This document shows, one piece after another, positions 5,242 through 13,991 of a stretch of DNA of 13,991 nt. A program made the translations under genes and the position numbers. The stretch's first letter is position 1. Every line of letters starts with the position of its first letter. The notes beneath the pieces were generated by a model. The model was given only the letters and a program-made list of their open reading frames with translations. It did no database searches and was not told the origin of the DNA. Origin of the DNA: Acanthamoeba sp. SK_2022b (taxonomy: Eukaryota > Discosea > Longamoebia > Acanthamoebidae); the NCBI GenBank assembly GCA_027943245.1, contig JANDJZ010000993.1:1-13991 (forward strand), given 5' to 3'.

Positions 5242-8032
5242 TCAGCACCCCAGCGCCGAGGGCGGCGACGGGGCCAAGGCCACACACGTGGAGGCCGTGG
5301 AGGCAGAGGCAGAGGCGGGAGCAGGGGCGACGCTCGAGCGGAGGGTGAGGATGATCGACTCGATCTCGGCGATCTTCTTGCGCAGCCGCTGCGTGGAGGC
5401 GCAGAAGTGGGCCTTGGTCTCGCCCAGCATGCGCGTGAAGGTCTCCTCCTTGGCGTTGAACTGCTGCTCGAGCTCCGTCTTGAGCTTGGCCAGCTGCTGC
5501 GAGCAGCTCCGCCGCAGCTGCTCGCCGTCCTGGCGCAGCCTGTCGAGGTTCTCGTGGCAGGGCGTGCAGGCGCCGCTGCTGCTGGTGCTCCCTGCCTCGA
5601 TCACCTCCCTCGCATGTTGCTGTTGCTGCTGATGATGATGATGTTGCTGTTGTTGCTGCTGCTGAGGCGACTGGGGCTGCGGCGTGGGCGGGAGAGAGAC
5701 CTGGCGGGCAAAGGCCAGGAGCACCTGCGTCTCCTCCTTCTCGTTGGACTCGAGCTCGAGCTTGATGCAGGCCTGGGCCACCTCGAAGGAGTAGATGAGG
5801 TCCTTCTGGAGCTCGTGGAGCTCCTCCTCCATGTTGTGCTTCACCTCCTTGAGGCTCTTCTTGTGCCAGTGCTCCTTGAGCCGCACCTGGTACCGCAGCA
5901 GCGTCACCTCCTTCTCGAGCAGCTCCACCTCGCGCCGCCGCTCCTCCTCGCTCAGCACGCGCGCGGGCTGCTCCGCCGCGACACGCATCGACAACGCCGC
6001 CGCCGCCGCCTGCTTGGGAATGCTCCTCGGGCCGGAGCCCAGCCCGTCCCCCTTGAGCTTCTCGAACAGCCGCTCCCACCCGCCCACGTCCTCGCCGTCG
6101 CCGTCGCTGTCGCTGTCTCCTCCGCTGCTGCTGCTGCTGCCGTGCGTGAAGCGCCTCTTCATCGCGACCGCGCCGTTGGCGTTGGCGTTGGCGTTGGCGT
6201 GGTCTGGCCCCGGGTGCTTGGCCCGGCGCTTGGTCATGGCCACGCCTTCGCCTCCGCTGTGGTCGCGCTCCCGCTTGCGCGACGCCGGCGAGGACGTTGA
6301 CGCCAGCGGCGACGGGGACGTGGGCCGATGGGCCGATGCGGCGGCGGCGGCGGCGGCGGCGGCCGAAGACGCTCTCGCCGCGGGGGAGGAAGCGGGCGAG
6401 GAGCTCCCCTCGCCCTCGCTCCAGTACGGGCCTCCCGCCGGCATGGGCTCCCGCTCGCGCCTCGCCTTCTTGCGCTCGCGCCTCTCCCTCTTGGGCTTGC
6501 TGGGCGCTTCTGTCGTCTCTGCACGTGGTGGGCGGCAGGCAGGCAAACCGGACACACGCCATGCCGATGGTGAGTGCAAGGTTTGAAGATATGTGTATGT
6601 GTGCGTAACAAAAGAGAAATGGGAGCGAGGCAGTTGGCCAGACAGACAAACAAACAGAAAGCGGAGGCGCACCTCCGTTGGGGGAGGGCCGCTTCTTGCG
6701 ACTGCAGTTGCTGCAGTGGGCTCCGAACTGCTGGCTGTTTCTGAAGTAGTTGAGTGGCCACGTCTTATCGCAGTAGCGGCAGTAGTAGTAGTCCTGCTGC
6801 ACGCATGACCACCGACACGAATATACATAGATATATATATATAGAGAGAGACATACACACACGTAAACCACACAACATATCACAACATACCAGCAACCAT
6901 GTCAGCAAGGTGGAGTGGGAAAGTGTGCGGAGTTGCATGGACGGCAGCAGTGGCCAACAAAAGATAGAGAGTAGAATAGAACAATAGGAGCACATAGAAA
7001 TGGCCGCTACACGTCGGGGGTAGAGTAGGGGGGGGGAGTTGGGCGTGCCTTATCGCTCTCCCGCTTGGAGCGAAGGGCGGCGATAGCGGGGTCGGTGGCC
7101 TCGTCGTCGAGCATGCTGCCGGTGGCCGGATCGTCCGAGAGCTCGGGTAGTGGGGACAGTGCTTCGCCGCCGGTGTCGCCCTCGAACCCAGGCCTGCAGG
7201 CAGAGAGAAGGGGGCCAAGAGGAGGGAGTAGAAGGAAGAGGAGGAAAAATGGCAGGCAAAGACCCATAGTAACCATGTCGACATCAGCGAAATGGACCGT
7301 ACGTGGAACCCGGCAATTTCCCGCCGTTCCACTTCCCCACCATTCCAATCACGTCTCCACACGAAATTTCCAATCCGGAGAATAGGTAAACTCCGCCGTC
7401 CAAATGGGACGATTTATCCGGGCAGCATTATTGCTTGCTCCCCTTTCTTCTTGACGGACACAAATGAAAAGGCGCAAGACTAGGTGTGGTGTACCTGGGG
7501 GGTCGCTTCTTGCGCAGGCTCCAGCGCACGCCACACGCGTTGCACAGCGTACCCTTGCCCCCTGGCCCTTCGCCGAAAAGCCGTCCTTTAGCCTGGGCGC
7601 CCTGAGCCTCTCCGGGAAGAGAGAGCGCGGCGTACCTCGGCGCCACATGGGCGTTTCGGTCGTGTGGCAGGCGTCGCACTGGCGACCCTTGCGCGCGAAC
7701 CTGGGTCGGTCCTTGGGCAGTGGCTCCTAAAGTGACACGTTGGGGTTAGTTTCCCCACTCAGATCTATGGACTCAGCTCAGCAGATCCGAGCGTGGGGAG
7801 GGGGAAAACGGAGAGAGAGAAAGTTCCATGGACGGAGGCTTCGCACCGGAGAGGACGGGGGAGACTCTACCGAGGCGGAGAGAAGAGGAGACCGCTGTTG
7901 CGGTGGTGGAAGCAGCGGCTGCTCGGTCTGCGGTGCAGGAAGCTGCTCGCATTGTTGCTGGTGTTGCTGCTGCAGTTGTTTCTCTGGTACTGGCGGAAGA
8001 GGGGAAGGGGCAGTGCAGAAGGAGGACGACAT
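5242..8032 (-). CDS. GATA zinc-finger protein with second C4 motif and coiled coil (favoured single gene, 6 exons)
   Basis: The exons on the minus strand are 8032-7871, 7726-7636, 7567-7495, 7193-7013, 6796-6673 and 6518-5242, giving 635 residues. The ATG at 8032 follows an in-frame TGA six bases upstream. Order: a Gln/Pro-rich N-terminus; a GATA finger with Cys71, 74, 93 and 96 (C-x2-C-x18-C-x2-C, TPMWRR and LCNACGVRW) and a basic tail; a short acidic stretch; a second C-x2-C-x18-C-x2-C motif (Cys175, 178, 197, 200) and SRKKR; a basic [11 protein letters not shown] stretch; Ser/Ala-rich low complexity; a coiled coil at about 399-480; a Gln/His run; a second coiled coil at about 532-604. It is probably a dimerising or scaffolded DNA-binding regulator in the nucleus. 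Alternative: two genes, one ending at the TAG at 7007-7009 (170 residues) and one starting at the ATG at 6938. Only 68 bases would separate them, with no AATAAA, so I prefer the junction of GAC/GTGTAG at 7013/7012 to the phase-0 acceptor before 6796. The finger and coiled-coil identities are firm; the join is moderate. Confidence 0.65.
5615..5664 (-). repeat. Gln/His homopolymer-coding repeat
   Basis: Mixed CAG/CAA codons followed by CAT and then CAG/CAA codons encode Q7-H4-Q5, just after a proline-rich spacer between the two coiled coils. Mixed codons suggest a fairly stable tract. Confidence 0.85.
6175..6198 (-). repeat. Four perfect GTTGGC hexamers encoding Ala-Asn repeats
   Basis: Four identical hexamers in the coding exon encode alternating Ala and Asn (ANANANAN). 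DNA-level identity suggests recent slippage, unlike the codon-mixed repeats nearby. Confidence 0.85.
6338..6363 (-). repeat. GCC/GGC trinucleotide run encoding poly-Ala
   Basis: About eight to nine GGC units on the plus strand encode a run of nine Ala on the minus-strand protein, in the low-complexity region between the second cysteine motif and the coiled coils. Confidence 0.85.
6673..6796 (-). other. Exon with second four-cysteine (C-x2-C-x18-C-x2-C) zinc-binding motif
   Basis: The exon reads [15 protein letters not shown], then about 14 residues to CSNCSRKKR. The cysteine spacing equals that of the GATA finger upstream, but the GATA core TPxWRR and CNAC-G are missing. It is probably a diverged GATA-like or other treble-clef zinc knuckle. 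The basic tail after the last cysteine is similar in both fingers, which could reflect ancient duplication. The acceptor could be at 6797/6796 or one codon later; the donor is GTGCGC at 6672. Confidence 0.7.
7495..7726 (-). other. GATA-type zinc finger split by an intron
   Basis: The first half (7726-7636) ends at TPMWRR and the second half (7567-7495) carries LCNACGVRW. Intron 7635-7568 (68 bases) interrupts the loop. With the acceptor before 7567 the loop is 18 residues, the length typical of fungal and plant GATA fingers. An alternative in-frame acceptor before 7585 would lengthen it by six residues. GATA fingers bind WGATAR sites in DNA. Confidence 0.9.
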
Positions 8033-8547
8033 GGTTCACACTCGCGGAAAGGTGACCAGAGGAAGGAGAGAGAGAGAGAGGGCGAGAGGTGGAGGTAGAC
8101 CAGATGAAACAAGCGCACTACACGATACAGGTGTGATGATCGTGAGCGGGTAGAAGAAGAGTGGTCGCAAAAAAAGAGCTCGTTGCCGGCAGTGAAGAGA
8201 AAGCGGAAGACTGGTGGGGTGGGCTCGTGGGGGTCGGCCTGCCACTCCCATCAGCGCAGGCCGACAGCCACTACTCCGGAGAGGAAGCAAAGCGGTGTGC
8301 AAACTCCATCATTCCCGACATTCCTGCGTTTCCGCAGCGGCGGTGGCACGGCAGCGGCAAACATCCGTGGCATGCGAGCGCCCGTGGAATTTGCGCGACG
8401 GCACTTGGTTCCCGTGTGCCTGCCTCTCTCTGGTCGACCTTGTTGTGCGACGCACAGAGAGACGCGTCTGTCGCTCGCGACGCACAGGAACGACGGGAAG
8501 AGGGGCAGCGGAAGCAGGGGGAGGAGAAGAAGAGATGAATTTAAAAA

Positions 8548-8573
8548 TAGAGATAAAAAATAGAGATAAAAAA
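8548..8573. promoter_or_regulatory. Tandem 13-bp repeat carrying two AGATAA (WGATAR) sites
   Basis: TAGAGATAAAAAA occurs twice in immediate succession. Each copy holds AGATAA, which fits the WGATAR consensus for GATA factors, with the cores exactly 13 bp apart. The block is about 520 bases upstream of the GATA-protein start and about 150 bases past the Brr2 stop. Use as an autoregulatory site is speculation. Confidence 0.35.
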
Positions 8574-8621
8574 GCTTGTTGTTGATGACGCCCCCAATGG
8601 ATGGTCAGGTGTTGTGTGTGT

Positions 8622-8638
8622 GGGGGAGGGAGGGAGGG
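8622..8638 (+). repeat. G-quadruplex-type GGGA repeat
   Basis: Four G-runs of 5, 3, 3 and 3 are separated by single A residues (GGGGGAGGGAGGGAGGG), matching the canonical G4 pattern with one-base loops. In the Brr2 transcript the same place would be a C/U-rich stretch about 90-105 bases after the stop codon. Confidence 0.7.
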
Positions 8639-8726
8639 AGTGACATCGAACGGGGGACTACATACACGAAAGGGGGGAGGAGAGAGGGGTGGGAGGAAGA
8701 GGGGTGGGTGGCCACTCTTCTCTTTT

Positions 8727-11700
8727 TCACTCCTCCATGGTGTTGTCGTTGTCGTTGTCGGCGGCGGCGGGGGGCGCGGCGTTGGGGTCGACGGTGAGGT
8801 CGAGCTCGTACTCCTGGTCGCAGCCGGTCCACGAGTCGGAGATGAAGTAGAGGACGTAGGAGTGGCGGCCGGGGGCGTCGGGGGCGGTGAAGTCGAGCTG
8901 GACCTTGGCCTTGCGCTTGACGGTGAGGCGCTTGATGGAGAGGAGGAGGTTGTTCTTGGGGTCGCCGACGACGAGCCACCAGCCCTCGAGGCGCTTCTCG
9001 GGGAAGTGGGGGGCGACGACGGCGCCGTCGCCGTCGTCCTCGCGCTCGAGGGCGACCGAGACGACGACCGAGTCGCCGGGGGCGACGACGAGGTGGTGGT
9101 GGCCCTTGCCGCCGTCGTCGTCGGCGCCGTCGAGGGCGTAGTCGAGGGCGATGTTGGGGTAGGCGTTGCAGACGCGGGCGACGTCGGCGAGCTGCTTGTT
9201 GGTCATCTGGAGGAGGGCGCGGCGGTCGGCGTCGTCGAGCTCGACGAGGTCAAAGACGTTCTCGACGCCGCGGGCGGCGCAGCGGCGGACGACGTCGTCG
9301 TCAAAGTGGGGCAGCTGCCGGAGCACGGGGTCCGAGTCCCAGACGGCCTGGGTGACCATCTGGGTGAGCTCCATGGCGGCGATGGCGGGCTTGAGCCAGC
9401 CCGAGGAGGAGATGACGTCGACCATGGCCTGGATGAGGCGGGGCGCCTCGCGCACGACCTGGCGCTGGTCGGCGGCGAGGTCGGCGGTGGGGAGGCGCTG
9501 GCGGGAGAAGTGGGCCTGGAGGAGCAGGTTGGCCTTGGTGTGGGCGTCGGTGAACTTGGCGTCGGCGCCCATCTTGAGGGGCGCGTGCTTGGCGAGCCGC
9601 TCGAGCAGGCCGGCCTCCTTGTGGCGCAGGCCCACGCGGTCGTACTCGGAGGCGTAGGAGAGGATCTCGACGAGCCCGCGCAGCTTGGTCTTGGCCTTGA
9701 GCGACGAGGCAAAGAGCTCGATGGTGGTGTAGCGGATGTAGTAGTAGGCGGCGATCATGCCCAGGTTGAGCGGCGCCAGGTCCATGTCGTTCTCCACGGC
9801 GATGCAGTTGGAGGTCTCGAGGTCGGCCAGCGTGTTCTCCACCAGCTCCGAGAGGTGGTCCGAGAGGTGCCGGTGCGAGACCCCCGTGAGGTTGTAGTAG
9901 TTGGGGTTCTGCGTGAGGCGCCGGTAGAGCAGCGTCCACGTGAGGTAGTCCACGGCGTCCTGCTTGTTCTCCACCGTGCGCGTGACGATCTCGGCGTTGA
10001 GGTGGTCGTGCAGGAAGTGGTCCAGGTGCGACTCCACCGGCAGCGGCTCGAACAGAAACTTCTTGTAAAAGTCCTTCTTGGGCGCGTGGCACAGCACCGC
10101 CGCCACCGCGTGCCCGGCCCCGGCCGGCCGGTGGGCGCGCCCGATCATCTGGAGCAGGTCGGTGATCGGGTAGTCGGCGTAGCGGTGCTCGCGGCCCTCA
10201 AAGTAGGAGGTGCCCATGATCACCACCAGGTGCGCCGCCATGTCGCCCATGCTCCAGCACATGTCGTGCGTGGCGATCACCACCTGCACCGCGCCCGAGC
10301 CGAACAGCGTCTCCACCACCCGGCGCTCGACGGGCTCCAGCTGCGCGTGGTAGAGCCCGATCCCCGCCTCCAGGGCCTCCCGCAGCGACCGCGACTGGCA
10401 GGCCTCGAGGTACGACGCCATGTCCTCGGGCGCGCAGTGCACGAAGCTGAGCGGCTCCTCGAGCGACTGCGCGAACGTGCGCAGCTCGTGCGCCGTCGCC
10501 AGGGCCTGCTTGCGCGACGGCACGAAGATGATCACCGGCCGCGCCTCGCGCCCGTACGGCTTCTTCGTCTTGGTCTTGGTGTTGTCTTCCTCCTCTGTAG
10601 AGACGACGTCCATGACGTCCTTGGCCGAGGCGAGGGCCTTGCCGGTGCGCTTCTGGGGGGCGCCGTGGTGGGCGACGTAGTAGAGGACGGGCTTGCTCAT
10701 GGCGAGGAGGCGCGCGTTGTAGTGGGGGTGGTCGAAGCCCTGCATGTGGATCTCGAGCGGGACGGGGCGCACGCTCGGGTGGAAGTTGAAGAGCGAGTGG
10801 GGCGTGGTGCCGATCCACTCGCCCAGGTCGCGGGCGCCGGCGAGGGAGGCGGCGAGGGCGACGATGCGGATCTTGCGGTCGACCTGGGAGGCGATGTAGC
10901 GCATGCGGGAGGTGATGATCTCGAGGGTGGGCCCGTTGTCGCCGCCGATGAGGTGGAGCTCGTCGACGATGAAGAGGTCGACGTTCTGCACGTTCTTGCG
11001 CTGGCTCCAGCGGCGCGAGATGACGTCCCAGCGCTCGGGCGTGCTGAGGATGATCTCGCCCTGCTCGAGGAGGCGCAGGTCCTGCGCCGTGTCGCCGGTG
11101 AGCTCGACGACGACGCGCCCGAGGCCCGGCTCGCCGAACCGGCGCTGCCAGTCGGCGAGGCGCTCGGTGACGAGGGCCTGCGAGGGGGCGACGTAGACGC
11201 AGCGCGGGCGGCCCGGGGAGGGGAGGCGCCCGGCGGCGTGGTCGTTGAGGAGCTTGAGGAGGGCGAACTCGGCGCAGATGGTCTTGCCGGAGGAGGCCGG
11301 GGCGGCGAGGAGCACGTTGTCGTCGCGCGCGTAGAGGGCGCCAAAGGCCTGCGTCTGGATGGCGTTGAAGTGGTCGAGGCGGGGCGCGTAGAGGGCCTCG
11401 AAGGCCGGGTTGCCGAGGGCCGAGACGGGGAGGGGCTGGAGGTCGAGGAGCTCGGTGTGGGGCGGGTACTTCTCGGGGAGGATGAGGTGGCGGAAGGAGA
11501 CGGGGAGGAGCGTCTCGGCGCCCAGCCAGCGGTCCGACACGACGCGCACGTAGTACTGCGGGGGCAGCGGGTCGTGGAGCGGGACGGTGAAGTCGACGTA
11601 GTGCTCCTCGTCGGCGAAGCGCTGCTTGAGGAGGAAGTACTCGTGGTGGAGCACGTGCTCCGAGTCGACGTCCTCGACGATGATCCAGAAGCCCTCGGCG

Positions 11701-13991
11701 GCGCCGTGGAACTCGGGGTCCCACTCAAAGTCGGGGCTGAGCGTGAGGTCCACGCGGAGCACGGAGCGCGTGAGCGGCTGCACCGTGGCCGAGAGGTCCA
11801 GCCGCGGGAACTTGTGGACCAGGCGGTAGACGGGCTTGCCCTGCGCCGGGTAGCGGATGAGCTCGCCGATCTCCTGGCTGTTGAGGTCGTAGAGGCGCTC
11901 AAAGGGGAAGTCCTTGCGCTCGAGCTTGCGCAGGATGGCCTCGGGCACGCTCCGGGCGAACTGGCGCAGCGGCGTCTGGCTGGCCCACATGCGCCGGTCG
12001 ATCATCTTGCACAGGCCGAGGGCCCTGACCGCGAGCGCGGCCCACCCGCGCCGCAGCACGATCTCGAAGATGGCGCGCATGAGGCGCCCCGCCGACTGGG
12101 TCACGTAGACCATGTCCGACACGAGCGCGAAGCCCTCGAGCTTGAGGCGCGAGACGTGGGCCTGGAGCAGCACGTTGACCTTGGCCGAGGGCTCCTCCAT
12201 GGTCTCCTTCACGGGCACCGGCACGCGCGCGAGCAGCTTCTCGAGCTCGCCCTTCTCCTCCTCGCGCACGGCCACGAACCGGAACTCCTCCGAGAGGGAG
12301 AAGAGGCGGAAGAGCTCGATGTCGGAGAGGGTGGGCTTGAGGTGCTCGTTGTAGGTGGCGATGGTCGCGTGCGACACGTAAAAGTGCGAGGCCACCCGCC
12401 CGAGGTCGGTCACCTGGAAGGCCCCCGTCTTGCGGTCGTACTTGATCAGGTTGGCCCGGTCGAGCACCGTGGCGGCCGTGTGGACCAGGTCGGCGCGGCG
12501 CTGCTCGAGGAAGCGGTCGGCGTCGGCCTCCTCCCACGGGATGCCGTAGAGGGCCGGGCTGCGGAGCATGCAGATGTAGAGGTAGGTGTAGCCGAGCCAG
12601 TTGACGGCCTCCTTGGCGTTCTGCACCGTGCCCAGCACGATCTCGGCGTTGAGGTTGTCGGCCAGCTGCGCGACCAGCTGCGACTCGATGGGGAGCTGGT
12701 GGTTGAGCAGCGAGAGGTAGTACTGCAGCTCGCCGTGCGACGTGATCACGATGCCCTGGCCCAGCTTGTCGTAGCGCGGCCGCCCGGCGCGCCCGATCAT
12801 CTGCATGACGTCGAGCGGCGAGAGCTCCACCCACCGGCCCTTCTCCGGGTTGTAGATCTGCGTGCCCTTGATGATCACCGTGCGCGCCGGGAGGTTCACG
12901 CCCCAGGCCAGCGTGGCCGTCGAGACGAGCACCTGGATATGCCCGTCGACAAAGAGGTCCTCGACGAGCGTGCGGTCGGAGCGCGTCATGCCGGCGTGGT
13001 GGACGGCGAAGCCGTAGGGGAGCAGGTCCTGCAGCTCCTTGTTCTTGGTCGACTCCTCGGCCTCGCTCTGCAGGATCTCGCGCGAGGCCTGCCGCGCCTC
13101 GAGGAACCGCCCGATGGTGTCGTTGGCCAGCGCCATGTCGCGGATGGCGCGCGCCGTCTTGCCGGTCTCCTTGCGCGAGTGCACAAAGACGAGCACCTGG
13201 TGCTCGCCCGCCTGCTTCATCACCTTCTCGTAGGTGATCTCGTTCATCAGCTGGAACCGCTTCAGCGCCTTGCGCTCCGTGATCCCGATGTAGGTCTGCT
13301 CCAGCGGCACCGGCCGGTACGAGTTGTCGAACGTGAAGAGCCCGCGGTCGAGGTCCACGCGCAGGAAGACCGCCACGTCCTTGTAGTTGGGGAGCGTCGC
13401 CGAGAGGCCCACCAGGCGGACCATCTCCTGCGTCTGCTCCACCTGCCGGATGGTGCGCGCCACGATCGACTCGAGCACCGGCCCGCGCTCGTCGTGGAGC
13501 AGGTGGATCTCGTCGATGATGACCAGGCGCACCAGCTGCGTGTACGTGCGGTCCCCGCTCTTGCGCGTGATGATGTCCCACTTCTCGGGCGTGGTCACGA
13601 TCACCTGCGTCTCGCCGATCTGCGCCTTGGTGAGGTTGACGTCGCCCGACAGCTCGCGCACCTTGATCCCGTAGACCTCGAGCCGCTGCGAGAAGTCGAT
13701 CACCAGCTCGGCCACCAGCGACTTCATGGGCGCGATGTAGACGATCTTGAACCCGTCCAGGTCCAGCTCCCCGCCCTCCCCCCGCCGGTTGAGCCCGATC
13801 TCGTGCAGCATCGTGAGCAGCGCCACCACCGTCTTGCCGGCGCCCGTCGGCGCGCACACCAGCATGTTCTCGTGCGACCTGTACGCCGCCTCGAACACCC
13901 GGCTCTGCACCGGGTTGAGCGTCTTCATGTCCGGGTCCTTCTTGAAGCACTCCTGCGCCCAGTCGTCGAGCGCCGAGATCGGGATCAGGTC
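8727..13991 (-). CDS. BRR2: Spliceosomal DExH-box helicase Brr2 (SNRNP200), N-terminus beyond right edge
   Basis: The frame is open at the right edge and runs 1754 residues to the TGA at 8727-8729 with no intron. Human SNRNP200 is 2136 residues, so the N-terminal plug/PWI part and the start are missing; the ATG at 13928 is internal. Cassette 1 has Walker A APTGAGKT (13830-13853), DEIH (13503-13514), [15 protein letters not shown] (about 12779-12805), then a winged helix and Sec63 unit. Cassette 2 has APASSGKT (about 11281-11304), DELH (10953-10964), QMIGRAHRP (about 10123-10150) and a second Sec63 unit with a C-terminal Ig-like part. Brr2 is the U5 snRNP ATPase that unwinds U4/U6 during spliceosome activation. 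Long stretches match human Brr2, including [16 protein letters not shown] and [13 protein letters not shown], rather than ASCC3/Slh1. Odd points: no visible intron, and a Lys/Glu-rich insertion of about 30-35 residues at about 10555-10665. Identity is near certain. Confidence 0.97.
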   Translation of the reverse strand, partial: DLIPISALDDWAQECFKKDPDMKTLNPVQSRVFEAAYRSHENMLVCAPTGAGKTVVALLTMLHEIGLNRRGEGGELDLDGFKIVYIAPMKSLVAELVIDFSQRLEVYGIKVRELSGDVNLTKAQIGETQVIVTTPEKWDIITRKSGDRTYTQLVRLVIIDEIHLLHDERGPVLESIVARTIRQVEQTQEMVRLVGLSATLPNYKDVAVFLRVDLDRGLFTFDNSYRPVPLEQTYIGITERKALKRFQLMNEITYEKVMKQAGEHQVLVFVHSRKETGKTARAIRDMALANDTIGRFLEARQASREILQSEAEESTKNKELQDLLPYGFAVHHAGMTRSDRTLVEDLFVDGHIQVLVSTATLAWGVNLPARTVIIKGTQIYNPEKGRWVELSPLDVMQMIGRAGRPRYDKLGQGIVITSHGELQYYLSLLNHQLPIESQLVAQLADNLNAEIVLGTVQNAKEAVNWLGYTYLYICMLRSPALYGIPWEEADADRFLEQRRADLVHTAATVLDRANLIKYDRKTGAFQVTDLGRVASHFYVSHATIATYNEHLKPTLSDIELFRLFSLSEEFRFVAVREEEKGELEKLLARVPVPVKETMEEPSAKVNVLLQAHVSRLKLEGFALVSDMVYVTQSAGRLMRAIFEIVLRRGWAALAVRALGLCKMIDRRMWASQTPLRQFARSVPEAILRKLERKDFPFERLYDLNSQEIGELIRYPAQGKPVYRLVHKFPRLDLSATVQPLTRSVLRVDLTLSPDFEWDPEFHGAAEGFWIIVEDVDSEHVLHHEYFLLKQRFADEEHYVDFTVPLHDPLPPQYYVRVVSDRWLGAETLLPVSFRHLILPEKYPPHTELLDLQPLPVSALGNPAFEALYAPRLDHFNAIQTQAFGALYARDDNVLLAAPASSGKTICAEFALLKLLNDHAAGRLPSPGRPRCVYVAPSQALVTERLADWQRRFGEPGLGRVVVELTGDTAQDLRLLEQGEIILSTPERWDVISRRWSQRKNVQNVDLFIVDELHLIGGDNGPTLEIITSRMRYIASQVDRKIRIVALAASLAGARDLGEWIGTTPHSLFNFHPSVRPVPLEIHMQGFDHPHYNARLLAMSKPVLYYVAHHGAPQKRTGKALASAKDVMDVVSTEEEDNTKTKTKKPYGREARPVIIFVPSRKQALATAHELRTFAQSLEEPLSFVHCAPEDMASYLEACQSRSLREALEAGIGLYHAQLEPVERRVVETLFGSGAVQVVIATHDMCWSMGDMAAHLVVIMGTSYFEGREHRYADYPITDLLQMIGRAHRPAGAGHAVAAVLCHAPKKDFYKKFLFEPLPVESHLDHFLHDHLNAEIVTRTVENKQDAVDYLTWTLLYRRLTQNPNYYNLTGVSHRHLSDHLSELVENTLADLETSNCIAVENDMDLAPLNLGMIAAYYYIRYTTIELFASSLKAKTKLRGLVEILSYASEYDRVGLRHKEAGLLERLAKHAPLKMGADAKFTDAHTKANLLLQAHFSRQRLPTADLAADQRQVVREAPRLIQAMVDVISSSGWLKPAIAAMELTQMVTQAVWDSDPVLRQLPHFDDDVVRRCAARGVENVFDLVELDDADRRALLQMTNKQLADVARVCNAYPNIALDYALDGADDDGGKGHHHLVVAPGDSVVVSVALEREDDGDGAVVAPHFPEKRLEGWWLVVGDPKNNLLLSIKRLTVKRKAKVQLDFTAPDAPGRHSYVLYFISDSWTGCDQEYELDLTVDPNAAPPAAADNDNDNTMEE

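Larger units (their letters stand above)
8033..8726. other. Non-coding interval: 5' flank of GATA gene and 3' flank of Brr2 gene
   Basis: These 694 bases separate two minus-strand genes, so they should hold the 3' UTR of the Brr2 gene (near 8726) and the promoter and 5' UTR of the GATA gene (near 8033). I found no reading frame with recognisable protein content. It contains purine-rich GA runs (about 8066-8082), an AT-rich block (about 8538-8575) with tandem AGATAA sites, and a GGGA run. I saw no clear TATA box next to the ATG at 8032 and no RNA gene. Confidence 0.6.

Noticed and set aside
5185..6300. Long Leu/Arg-rich plus-strand frame
   Set aside because: It is antisense to the coiled-coil exon, whose heptad pattern and zinc motifs are on the minus strand.
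6891..6938. Short first exon starting MQLRTLSHS for a separate coiled-coil gene
   Set aside because: It splices in phase 0 to 6796 and cannot be excluded, but it would leave only 68 bases between it and the preceding stop and has no conserved content. I kept it as the alternative model.
7568..7585. Alternative acceptor before 7585 for the second half of the GATA finger
   Set aside because: It is in frame but stretches the finger loop to 24 residues; the acceptor before 7567 gives the standard 18.
8161..8585. Overlapping plus-strand frames of about 123-126 residues
   Set aside because: They are arginine-rich shadow frames with no domain, no splice-consistent partner and no conserved composition; the interval is best read as non-coding.
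13926..13928. ATG at 13928 as the Brr2 start
   Set aside because: The 21 upstream codons to the right edge stay open and match the Brr2 lead-in ([13 protein letters not shown]), and the family has about 450 more residues upstream.
10198..13950. Long alternative-frame minus-strand ORFs, and short plus-strand ORFs, within the helicase region
   Set aside because: High GC at third positions keeps other frames open. Only the Brr2 frame shows helicase motifs from end to end.
1..13991. CRISPR arrays, insertion sequences, tRNA or rRNA genes, bacterial operons
   Set aside because: No spaced direct repeats, no transposase-like frame with terminal repeats, and no cloverleaf or rRNA sequence was recognised on either strand by reading. 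The simple repeats are microsatellites or protein-coding repeats.

Overview
The window looks like nuclear DNA from a GC-rich, intron-bearing protist. Short GT-AG introns (about 100-300 nt) interrupt most genes, coding exons are GC-rich, introns and flanks carry homopolymer and microsatellite runs, genes are closely packed, and there are no bacterial operon signals. Taken together this resembles a free-living amoeba of the Acanthamoeba type. That assignment is inference; no marker gene in the window proves it.

Layout. (1) 1-1914, plus: the 3' five exons of a gene cut by the left edge, encoding a TPR-like helical protein I do not recognise. (2) 2124-3807, plus: a complete seven-exon gene for a secreted, single-pass membrane protein with an alpha-carbonic-anhydrase fold, in which two of the three zinc histidines are replaced. 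(3) 3966-4916, plus: a two-exon FAM133-family nuclear protein with a very long Arg-Asp/Arg-Glu tail. (4) 4917-5241: convergent 3' flanks. (5) 5242-8032, minus: a gene that starts with a clear GATA zinc finger split by an intron, followed by a second four-cysteine motif and a long coiled-coil region. I favour one gene of six exons, because splice phases match and only 68 bases separate the stop and start that a two-gene model would need. (6) 8033-8726: a non-coding interval with a G-quadruplex-type run and two tandem AGATAA sites. (7) 8727-13991, minus: an uninterrupted reading frame for the spliceosomal helicase Brr2 (SNRNP200), lacking its start and about the first 450 residues, which lie beyond the right edge.

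The genes do not form an obvious pathway. Brr2 remodels U4/U6 snRNA in the U5 snRNP. FAM133-like proteins are basic, RS/RD-rich nuclear proteins plausibly linked to RNA processing. The GATA protein is a probable DNA-binding regulator, and the carbonic-anhydrase-related protein is a probable cell-surface or endomembrane protein. Exon structures were worked out by hand from splice-site phase and protein-family continuity, so individual junctions need cDNA confirmation.
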